From Ignavibacteriaceae bacterium (lineage in GTDB: Bacteria; Bacteroidota; Ignavibacteria; Ignavibacteriales; Ignavibacteriaceae): 50,659 bases of DNA. A model generated the notes under the pieces. It had not been told where the DNA came from. It searched no databases and saw nothing but the letters and a program-made list of their open reading frames with translations. Location: positions 1-50,659 of the forward strand of contig JADLAF010000077.1 of NCBI GenBank assembly GCA_020848375.1. The letters run 5' to 3'. The translations under genes and the position numbers were made by a program. Of the stretch, positions 43,942 through 50,659 are shown one piece after another. Numbering within the stretch: position 1 is the first letter of the stretch; every line of letters starts with the position of its first letter.

Positions 43942-45975
43942 ATGAAATCAGAGGGCATTACAGTTTCTCCGACATCCGGGGATGATATTTCACCGCTCAA
44001 CCAGTCACAAAGTTCAGTTAGACAAACGGTCGTACTGGCAGGCAACCCAAACGTAGGGAAATCACTTTTCTTTAACCACCTTAGCGGGATGTATGTTGAT
44101 GTCTCCAACTTTCCCGGGACAACAGTCTCACTTTCAAAAGCCAATTATAAAAATTACGAAATTATAGACACTCCCGGTGTTTACGGAGTTTCATCTTTTA
44201 ACGATGAAGAGAAAGTAGCCCGCGATGTTATTGTTGATTCAGATATTGTCCTCAATGTTGTAAACTCATTACATCTTGAACGGGATATCTTTATGACCAT
44301 GCAGTTACTAGATATGGGTAAAAAAGTATCCGTGCTGCTTAATTTTGCCGATGAAGTAAGAAAACAGAAAATTAAAATTGATTCAGTAAAACTTTCTGAA
44401 CTGCTTGGGGTTCCGGTTTATGAAACATCCGCTGTAGATAAGAAAGGATTTGAATTCCTTGATGATGCAATACAAAAAGCGCGGATTGGTCATACCACAA
44501 AAGAAATAGACAAACTGCTTGCAAGGGAGCCCTACTGTTCACTCCCCCGCTCTGAGGCGCTTCTGATATTAGAGGGGGATGAATTTTATGCAAATAAATA
44601 TAACAAACCGAACGGAACAGCAGATGACAGGGAGATGATTTATGTGGAAAGGCGAAACCGCGTTAATCAAATTTGTGCTGAGGTTGAATTTGAAGACACT
44701 TCAAAAGGTAAATTTCTAAACCTGCTTGGTCGGCTCAGTATTAATCCCCTCACGGGAATTCCGGTGCTGATTATTATGCTGTATATCATGTACCTCTTTA
44801 TCGGAGATGTGATTTCACAGCGAGTTGTTGACTTTACCGAAAATACCATCGGAAAAAATTTATTTGAATACAATCTCAAAAAATATGTAGCAGAATTTAC
44901 ACCATCCACGATAAGTGTGCAGATAGTGGATGAGAATGAAGAAGTAACACAACAGCAGGAATTTAATTTCCCTGTAAATCTGAATTCTGACAATAATCTT
45001 AAAAATGAGTTCCTTGAATTTTCAAGCAAACCGGGCGCAGTGACTGATTTTAATTTCCCTAACGCTTTGCCCCGCCTCTTTTTTGGTGAGTTTGGTGTTG
45101 TCTCAATGACTGTCACTTATTTGTTGTTTCTGTTACTTCCACTGGTAATAGGATTCTATCTTGCAATGGCGGTGCTTGAAGACAGCGGTTATCTTCCCCG
45201 GCTCGCTACCATGATGGACCGTTCACTAACCCGAATAGGACTAAACGGACGCGCTGTTATACCAATTCTGCTTGGCTTTGGGTGTGTAACCATGGCAACC
45301 ATTACGACCAGAATTCTTGGCACTGACCGTGAGAGAACCATTGCTACTTCAATTTTACAGTTTGTAATTCCCTGCAGTGCTCAGCTTGCAGTTATAGCGG
45401 TCCTGATAAGCGGCGCAGGTGTTGCCTCGCTCCTGATTTATATATTTGTCATTTTCTCAGTACTGCTTTTAATTTCGACCACACTAAACAGATTTCTTCC
45501 TGGTCAGTCATCCCCGCTGCTTATTGACCTGCCTATTATGCGGCTCCCCCGCGCCGGAAATGTATTCAAAAAAACCTATTTCAGAACAATAGGATTTATG
45601 AAAGAAGCAGCTCTCTGGTTCTTGGTTGGCGCGTTGTTTGTCGGAGTGTTGGAAGTCACCGGTCTGCTTTACAGCTTTCAGGACCTCCTTGCCCCCGTGA
45701 CCACAAACTGGCTGAAACTCCCCAAAGAAGCTGCGAACGCCTTTGTTATGGGGGTAGTTCGCCGCGATTTTGGCGCTGCCGGTTTGTTCAGTCTTAATCT
45801 GAGCGCAATGCAGATTACGGTTGCTATTATTACCATAACGCTCTTTGTGCCCTGCATAGCTTCATTCATGGTTATGCTCAAGGAAAGGGGATTAAAAGAG
45901 GGACTGATTATATGGGCATCAACATGGATATTTGCATTTGTTATCGGGGGAATTGTAGCGCAGATCATTGTCTAA
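43942..45975 (+). CDS. feoB: Ferrous iron transport protein B
   Basis: The 677-residue inner-membrane GTPase/permease imports Fe2+. The G domain has G1 GNPNVGKS at 34-41, G2 around FPGTT at 58-62, G3 DTPG at 76-79 and the NxxD-type segment NFAD. The membrane part holds about eight helices with the two Gate regions, including GFGCVTMATITTRILGTDRERTIATSILQFVIPCSAQLAV, with the characteristic Cys residues. Helix-rich KEAALWFLVGALFVGVLEVTGL follows. Length is at the short end for FeoB. The MBL-fold gene begins 9 bases later. Confidence 0.95.
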   Translation: MKSEGITVSPTSGDDISPLNQSQSSVRQTVVLAGNPNVGKSLFFNHLSGMYVDVSNFPGTTVSLSKANYKNYEIIDTPGVYGVSSFNDEEKVARDVIVDSDIVLNVVNSLHLERDIFMTMQLLDMGKKVSVLLNFADEVRKQKIKIDSVKLSELLGVPVYETSAVDKKGFEFLDDAIQKARIGHTTKEIDKLLAREPYCSLPRSEALLILEGDEFYANKYNKPNGTADDREMIYVERRNRVNQICAEVEFEDTSKGKFLNLLGRLSINPLTGIPVLIIMLYIMYLFIGDVISQRVVDFTENTIGKNLFEYNLKKYVAEFTPSTISVQIVDENEEVTQQQEFNFPVNLNSDNNLKNEFLEFSSKPGAVTDFNFPNALPRLFFGEFGVVSMTVTYLLFLLLPLVIGFYLAMAVLEDSGYLPRLATMMDRSLTRIGLNGRAVIPILLGFGCVTMATITTRILGTDRERTIATSILQFVIPCSAQLAVIAVLISGAGVASLLIYIFVIFSVLLLISTTLNRFLPGQSSPLLIDLPIMRLPRAGNVFKKTYFRTIGFMKEAALWFLVGALFVGVLEVTGLLYSFQDLLAPVTTNWLKLPKEAANAFVMGVVRRDFGAAGLFSLNLSAMQITVAIITITLFVPCIASFMVMLKERGLKEGLIIWASTWIFAFVIGGIVAQIIV

Positions 45976-45984
45976 GGAAGTGTA

Positions 45985-46719
45985 ATGAATAAAAAGCAGC
46001 CAAAACAGGTTATTTCCAAATACCCAATACGCTGGGCAAAAAAGAATTTTTCGATTAAGATATTCTGTTCCATTCCGAATATTGCGACTGGAATTCTTCT
46101 TCAAGCAGGTAAAAACCACTTTCTTATTGATCCGGGTGACGGAATTTTACGCGATATTAACAAAGAACTCAGCGCTGAAAAAGTTGCCGGCATTTCTGAT
46201 ATTTTTATAACACATGGTCACCACGATCATGTGGGTGGTGTCTGGTCCTTCCTCACCTATTTGCGAGTCGTTAGAAAAAGCGACCGGCTGAATATATACT
46301 ATCCGGAGGGATGCGTTGAGATTGAGAGTATTTATAGCGCTTTCAGTAAAGTTTATGCTAAAAGCACTACTTATCAGATAACGCTCAAAAAAATCTCAAA
46401 ACACACGACTTTCAGAACCAAAGATGTTGCAGTAAAACCTTTTCCGGTTATTCACAAAGAGATTTCTATTGAAACTGGCAAAAGCCGTGTCGTGCCGGCA
46501 TTGGGTTATAATTTTTCATTTAATGACACACGCATCTGTTACGGCGGCGACACCGCATACTGTGAGGCATTAGTGCGAAATGCCAAAGATGCAGATTTGG
46601 CTATTATTGAAGCTGGTCATGATGACGATACCCCTGATGATATGCACATGACCATGCATGAAGCAATATCAATCGGAAAAAGTGCCAAAGAATATTTCCT
46701 GGTGCACGTTCCTGAATAA
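45985..46719 (+). CDS. Metallo-beta-lactamase fold hydrolase (RNase Z-like)
   Basis: The 244-residue cytosolic protein has the metal motif THGHHDHVGG with His77, His79, Asp81 and His82, a second motif YGGDTAYCEALV with the Asp ligand, and a last EAGHDD(...)DMHMTMHEAISIG with further His. The layout is like RNase Z/ElaC, but the protein is short and lacks an obvious exosite arm. The substrate is unknown. It follows feoB by 9 bases and so may share iron control. Confidence 0.84.
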   Translation: MNKKQPKQVISKYPIRWAKKNFSIKIFCSIPNIATGILLQAGKNHFLIDPGDGILRDINKELSAEKVAGISDIFITHGHHDHVGGVWSFLTYLRVVRKSDRLNIYYPEGCVEIESIYSAFSKVYAKSTTYQITLKKISKHTTFRTKDVAVKPFPVIHKEISIETGKSRVVPALGYNFSFNDTRICYGGDTAYCEALVRNAKDADLAIIEAGHDDDTPDDMHMTMHEAISIGKSAKEYFLVHVPE

Positions 46720-46754
46720 TTAACTTCCCCTTTCAATAACAGTAAAACCGTATT

Positions 46755-47789
46755 ATGAAACAATTTTACATCTTTTTTTTGATTCTTTCCTCATTCACCA
46801 TGGCGCAGTCAGATACGATGCGTTTCGACGGTGAAAAACGTCTTAAAAATATTACCATGCTCACCTTACAGGGAGAAAATGCAGAAGCATATCTTTCCTT
46901 CTCAGGTGATAAGCTGATTTTTCAGAGAACCGATGGAAGTCTGGAATGTGATCAGATTTTTACCATGGGCATTGACGGATCAAATCAGGTAATGGTTTCA
47001 AACGGTAAAGGGAGAACCACCTGTGCATACTACCTCCCGGGTGACAAACAGATTATATACGCCTCTACTCATCATTTTGATGAAAAATGCCCTCCCCCGC
47101 CTGACAGATCAAAAGGATATGTCTGGAAACTCTATGAAACATTTGACCTCTTCATAGCTGATGCAGACGGCAGCAACATTCGTCAGGTTACTGATGCTCC
47201 CGGTTATGATGCCGAAGCAACTGTATCTCCCAAAGGTGATAAAATTATTTTTACCAGTCTGAGAGACGGCGATCCTGAATTATACGTTTGTGATATTGAC
47301 GGCTCCAATCAAAAACGCCTCACTTTTGAAAAAGGTTATGATGGCGGTGCATTCTTCTCGCATGACGGAAGTAAAATCGTTTTCCGCGCAAGCAGACCAA
47401 AGACTGAAAAAGAACTTGAAGATTATAATGAACTGGTAACCAGCGGTTACGTACGTCCTACGGCTTTAGAAATTTTTGTGATGGATGCAGACGGCAGCAA
47501 TATGAAACAGATCACAAACTTTGGGAAAGCAAGTTTCGCTCCATATTTCCATCCAAACGGCAAGAAAATCATCTTCTCTTCCAATATAAACAGCAAGAGC
47601 GGAAGAAACTTTGATCTTTATACCATAAATCTTGACGGTACCGGTCTTGAACAGATTACTTATAATGAGTCTTTTGACGGCTTCCCTTTCTTTACTCCTG
47701 ACGGTAAGAAGCTGATTTTTGCTTCCAACCGATATAACAAAAATCCCAATGATACCAATATTTTTATTGCGGAGTGGGTAAATGAATAA
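46755..47789 (+). CDS. Exported TolB-like/PD40 beta-propeller protein
   Basis: The 344-residue protein has a signal peptide (1-17, ending TMAQS) and five or six propeller blades of the WD40-like PD40 type. Repeats read like YDAEATVSPKGDKIIFTSLRDGDPELYVCDIDGSNQKRLT and FAPYFHPNGKKIIFSSNIN. A Pro-rich CPPPPDRSKG loop interrupts one blade. These domains bind other envelope proteins or sugars. It is followed by an M28 peptidase gene overlapping by eight bases, so the two may act together. Confidence 0.86.
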   Translation: MKQFYIFFLILSSFTMAQSDTMRFDGEKRLKNITMLTLQGENAEAYLSFSGDKLIFQRTDGSLECDQIFTMGIDGSNQVMVSNGKGRTTCAYYLPGDKQIIYASTHHFDEKCPPPPDRSKGYVWKLYETFDLFIADADGSNIRQVTDAPGYDAEATVSPKGDKIIFTSLRDGDPELYVCDIDGSNQKRLTFEKGYDGGAFFSHDGSKIVFRASRPKTEKELEDYNELVTSGYVRPTALEIFVMDADGSNMKQITNFGKASFAPYFHPNGKKIIFSSNINSKSGRNFDLYTINLDGTGLEQITYNESFDGFPFFTPDGKKLIFASNRYNKNPNDTNIFIAEWVNE

Positions 47790-49572
47790 CAGGTTTTATC
47801 AGTCTGCTTTGGCTGCATTGTTTACCTTAGGAATATTTTCTTCTGCTTATGCCCAGACTTCTCCTGAAATCAAAGAAAAAGATTTTAGGAAACATATATC
47901 TCATCTGGCTTCTGACGAACTCAAAGGCAGAATGACCGGCACTGAACAAGAAAAGGCAGCAGCCGAATATATCAGCAAGGAGTTTAAGCGCTTCGGGCTA
48001 AAGCCATACTTTAATGGAAGCTGGTTTCAGAATTTTCCTTTCATCTCAGGTGTTGAGTTAAAAGGAAATAACAGCTTTACTTTCTCATCAACCGACAAAA
48101 AATATGTAGTTGAAAAAGACTTCATCCCGCTTGGCTTCAGTTCTTCCCTGAGCGTTTCAGGTGAAGTTGTATTTGCCGGCTATGGGATATCTTCCAAAGA
48201 CAACGGCTATGATGACTATGAAGGTCTGAACCTTGAAGGCAAGATTGTATTAGTTCTCCGTTACAATCCGGAGTATGATAATCCCCATTCAAAGCTTGAA
48301 GAGTTCGCATCATTCCGTTACAAAGCAAACATTGCAAAAGAAAAAGGCGCAAAAGCCATTCTCTTTGTGAACGGTCCGGCTCCTGTTGAAGAAGATAAAC
48401 TGCAGAAACTCACTTATGACCGTGCCTCCTCTGTACCGGGAATTGCAGCCGTTCATATCTCCCGCTCTGCTGCAGATGCAATGCTTTCCAAAAGCGGATT
48501 TACCGTTAAATCACTTCAGGAGAAAATAAAAGCTGATGGTGAACCGCATTCCTTAGCTCTTACCGGAATAACTGTTCAACTGGAAACCGGTGTTGCTGAG
48601 GTTAAAAAAGAAGGCATTAACGTAGCCGGATATATCCCCGGTTCTGATAAAAACCTGAAAGATGAATATATTGTCATCGGTGCACATTACGATCATCTTG
48701 GTATGGGAGGAGCTAACTCACTTTATCGCGGTGATGAACCACAGATTCACAACGGAGCAGATGATAATGCTTCAGGCACAAGCGGTATTCTCGAGCTGGC
48801 AGAATATCTCAGTAAAAACAAAAAACAGTTAAAACGCAGTATTATCCTGGCAGGTTTTTCAGGTGAAGAACTCGGACTGCTCGGCTCCTCACACATGGTA
48901 AATAATCCTGTTGTTGCAAATGAGAAGATTACCGCAATGATTAATCTGGATATGATTGGCCGGCTTACTGACAGCGCACTGATCGTTTACGGCACAGGCA
49001 CTTCTTCCGGCTGGAAGGATATGCTCAATAAAAATAAACCGGTAAATATTAAGCTGACCTTCAATGATGAGGGTTATGGACCGAGCGACCACTCATCATT
49101 CTACGGAAAAAATATTCCTGTTCTTTTCTTCTTCACCGGCACCCATTCTGATTATCACAGACCGAGTGATGATGCGGATAAAATCAATTATCCCGGGCTT
49201 GAATCTGTCGTAAAGTATGTAGCTGCCATGGTTAAAGATATATCTCAGATGAAATCCAGACCAGAATATGTAAATGTACCTAGAAAAGACAATCAGAGAA
49301 TGGGCGGCTGGAAAGTCTATGTTGGTACTATCCCCGATTATGCTTATTCAGGACAGGGACTCAAGATTACCGGTGTGAATGAAGGCAGCCCGGCTAAAAA
49401 GGCAGGTCTGCAGGGAGGTGACATTATCACCAAATTTGGTAAGAAGCAGATCAACAGTATATATGACTATGTTTATGTATTGCAGGAATTAGTACCAGGT
49501 GATATAGTTGACTTGGAAGTTACCCGCGGTGAGAAAAAAATTCAGCTTAAACTTGAGCTTGGGGCCAAATAA
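47782..49572 (+). CDS. Exported M28 zinc peptidase with PA and PDZ domains
   Basis: The 596-residue protein has a signal peptide (1-24), a PA-like insert (about 100-230), and the M28 catalytic core. Zinc ligands: His in IGAHYDHLGMGG, Asp in NGADDNASGTSG, Glu pair in GFSGEELGLLGS, Asp in NLDMIGRL, His in GPSDHSSFYG. The C-terminal 90 residues are a PDZ domain (YAYSGQGLKITGVNEGSPAKKAGLQGGDIITKFG). There is no T9SS sorting domain, so it probably stays in the periplasm, unlike the M28 peptidase at 30410. It begins inside the end of the propeller gene. Confidence 0.92.
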   Translation: MNNRFYQSALAALFTLGIFSSAYAQTSPEIKEKDFRKHISHLASDELKGRMTGTEQEKAAAEYISKEFKRFGLKPYFNGSWFQNFPFISGVELKGNNSFTFSSTDKKYVVEKDFIPLGFSSSLSVSGEVVFAGYGISSKDNGYDDYEGLNLEGKIVLVLRYNPEYDNPHSKLEEFASFRYKANIAKEKGAKAILFVNGPAPVEEDKLQKLTYDRASSVPGIAAVHISRSAADAMLSKSGFTVKSLQEKIKADGEPHSLALTGITVQLETGVAEVKKEGINVAGYIPGSDKNLKDEYIVIGAHYDHLGMGGANSLYRGDEPQIHNGADDNASGTSGILELAEYLSKNKKQLKRSIILAGFSGEELGLLGSSHMVNNPVVANEKITAMINLDMIGRLTDSALIVYGTGTSSGWKDMLNKNKPVNIKLTFNDEGYGPSDHSSFYGKNIPVLFFFTGTHSDYHRPSDDADKINYPGLESVVKYVAAMVKDISQMKSRPEYVNVPRKDNQRMGGWKVYVGTIPDYAYSGQGLKITGVNEGSPAKKAGLQGGDIITKFGKKQINSIYDYVYVLQELVPGDIVDLEVTRGEKKIQLKLELGAK

Positions 49573-49589
49573 CTCAGTTATTTAAAATC

Positions 49590-49631
49590 AAAAAGCTCCA
49601 TCAGTAAACAACTGATGGAGCTTTTTTTTTT
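49590..49631 (+). terminator. Intrinsic terminator after the M28 peptidase gene
   Basis: A 16-base-pair perfect stem, AAAAAGCTCCATCAGT (49590-49605) with its complement (49611-49626), has a five-base loop and continues into a run of ten T. The run of A on the left side means it may also stop the convergent anti-sigma transcript. Confidence 0.93.
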
Positions 49632-49737
49632 GAAATAATTTGTTCATTTTTTTAAGACAGATGACAATCCGAATAGAATTATGTTTTGTGCAGTATGAAA
49701 TTCCTAACTTCTAATTGCATAGGTTGCACGTTCGTAC

Positions 49738-49757
49738 AGACAGATGATAATCTGTCT
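49738..49757. other. Small perfect hairpin in the gap before the anti-sigma gene
   Basis: AGACAGAT (49738-49745) pairs with ATCTGTCT (49750-49757) around GATA. A related stretch, AGACAGATGACAAT, lies about 80 bases to the left. Neither is followed by a T run, so no terminator role is clear. Confidence 0.5.
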
Positions 49758-49806
49758 CAAACCCCATGTGCATGTTCTTCGTATTAGCCTGGGAAAAAAG
49801 ATAACC

Positions 49807-50613
49807 TTAAAACTCCTTCGATGCCTGTACTCCCACAATTATCTGATCACCTGATGGTGCATCTACTCCCCCTTTAGGTTCAACAGTGATAACAAGTCCC
49901 TCAATTTGTTCAAGATCAGCAATGGGCAGATCTTTAAGGGGGTGATACAAAACTGAATCTTCCTCAGATACCTGCAGCACTCCGCCGTTTATCATCTGAC
50001 GGTCTTTAACTAACCAGAGCTGATAGTCTTTCTTCTTGTTTGCAGGGAGCCTTGTTTCTGACTGAAAAAGACCCGACGTATTATCCTTAGTCAGATATAC
50101 CCGTGCTTCTGCACGAATTCCTTCCGGTGCGGTATGCAGATCAAACAACATATATTTATCCGGGTATACAGTCTCAGCTAACTCGGCATAAATACGGTTA
50201 CTCTGTCTGAGTGAAACAAGCTGATCCTGTTTTTCACTGACCTGTCTGAACTGTATATATATAACTGCCGCGGCAATCATTATCGCTGCACTCAATGCAT
50301 ACACTGCAGGTTTTCCCGGCAGATACTGCATCATTGACCAAATCATAGATCCTGATTTACGGGCACGTACATTCTTTTCCCCTGAAATTTTCTTAAGGAT
50401 TTTCTGTTTAACCCGGGGAGAAGGTTCAGTACTCTGCACGGAAAGTGCTATGCTGCTGAATGAGTCTGTACTCTCAGATTCCAGTACTCCGGCTAATACG
50501 GGGTCACTTTTCCGGAATTCCTGCAGTTCTGCTTTTTCTACCTCATTAAGGAGATCAAATTTTTCAAGAAAGAGCAGTTCTTTAATTCTTTGGGTTTTAT
50601 TCATGTCCGTCAT
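49807..50613 (-). CDS. RskA-type anti-sigma factor
   Basis: The 268-residue membrane protein has an N-terminal cytosolic anti-sigma domain (about 1-90, with LFLEKFDLLNEVEKAELQEF), one membrane helix at about 103-122, and an extracytoplasmic RskA domain (about 140-268) with the marker KKDYQLWLVKDRQMINGGVL. It should hold its sigma factor inactive until regulated proteolysis. Two ATGs compete (50613 and 50604); both lie in or next to the end of the sigma gene, so translation is coupled. Confidence 0.9.
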   Translation of the reverse strand: MTDMNKTQRIKELLFLEKFDLLNEVEKAELQEFRKSDPVLAGVLESESTDSFSSIALSVQSTEPSPRVKQKILKKISGEKNVRARKSGSMIWSMMQYLPGKPAVYALSAAIMIAAAVIYIQFRQVSEKQDQLVSLRQSNRIYAELAETVYPDKYMLFDLHTAPEGIRAEARVYLTKDNTSGLFQSETRLPANKKKDYQLWLVKDRQMINGGVLQVSEEDSVLYHPLKDLPIADLEQIEGLVITVEPKGGVDAPSGDQIIVGVQASKEF

Positions 50614-50659
50614 TATATTGTTCCAGTAACCGGTGAAGTTTAATAAGCCCCTGGCGCAT
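50597..50659 (-). CDS. 3' end of an ECF sigma factor gene (partial)
   Basis: The last 20 codons of an upstream gene enter at the right edge and read MRQGLIKLHRLLEQYNDGHE before a TAA. The RxGLxKLxxLL pattern is the usual end of ECF sigma factor region 4 (after TxKSR). It overlaps the anti-sigma gene, which is the normal arrangement for a sigma/RskA pair. Confidence 0.78.
   Translation of the reverse strand: MRQGLIKLHRLLEQYNDGHE

Overview
The window looks like chromosome from a Bacteroidota/Ignavibacteria-type bacterium. This is inferred from gene content alone. One secreted peptidase carries a type IX secretion (Por) C-terminal sorting domain, and there is a DUF4835 protein, a PorV-like barrel and a helix-hairpin-helix/beta-barrel protein. 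The tRNA genes lack an encoded CCA end, and the one clear promoter also fits the Bacteroidota TTTG/TAnnTTTG pattern. Genes are dense, often overlap by 1-17 bases, and several start with TTG or GTG. I see no phage, insertion sequence or CRISPR array. Apart from the repeats at 4.1-4.5 kb the content is mostly housekeeping.

Layout. 1-321 (-) is the N-terminal part of a lipoprotein. 641-4060 (+) is a small operon: M1 peptidase, MmcQ/YjbR protein, aminotransferase. 4081-4484 is an exact 125-bp-period array of palindromes. 9301-4495 (-) is a tight operon: pcm, miaA, a split AtuA pair, prfB with its programmed frameshift, and yjbQ. 9430-12800 (+) holds a UPF0316 membrane protein and a Ca2+-type P-ATPase, followed by tRNA-Gly and tRNA-Cys, each with a terminator.

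26612-13342 (-) is a long run in one direction: anti-sigma-like ATPase, STAS protein, VanY-type carboxypeptidase, asnS, nuoJ-K-L-M, an NhaD-type Na+/H+ antiporter, an unknown 121-residue protein, nuoN, nnr, a VanZ-like protein and tonB. Only the membrane-arm end of complex I is present; nuoA-I must lie elsewhere if the complex is complete.

26763-31714 (+) holds an inositol-monophosphatase gene broken by an in-frame TAG, then truA, an SDR, two membrane proteins and a T9SS-exported M28 peptidase. 32289-38076 holds a haem-binding lipoprotein and a three-gene cluster (NAD-dependent epimerase, serine palmitoyltransferase, GNAT acyltransferase) that I read as a candidate bacterial sphingolipid/ceramide locus, with an exported HEAT-like/cyclophilin protein attached. 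38081-43018 has envelope proteins and an NDH-2. 43257-46719 is a Fur-family regulator-feoA-feoB-MBL iron operon. 46755-49572 is a PD40 propeller and a second M28 peptidase. The window closes with an RskA-type anti-sigma factor and the last 20 codons of its ECF sigma factor.

Most interesting points: the 125-bp palindrome array; the candidate sphingolipid locus; the antiporter and unknown protein inside the complex I gene run; the single amber codon in an otherwise intact gene; the HhH/beta-barrel pair; and the RF2 recoding site. None is proven here to be a new system.
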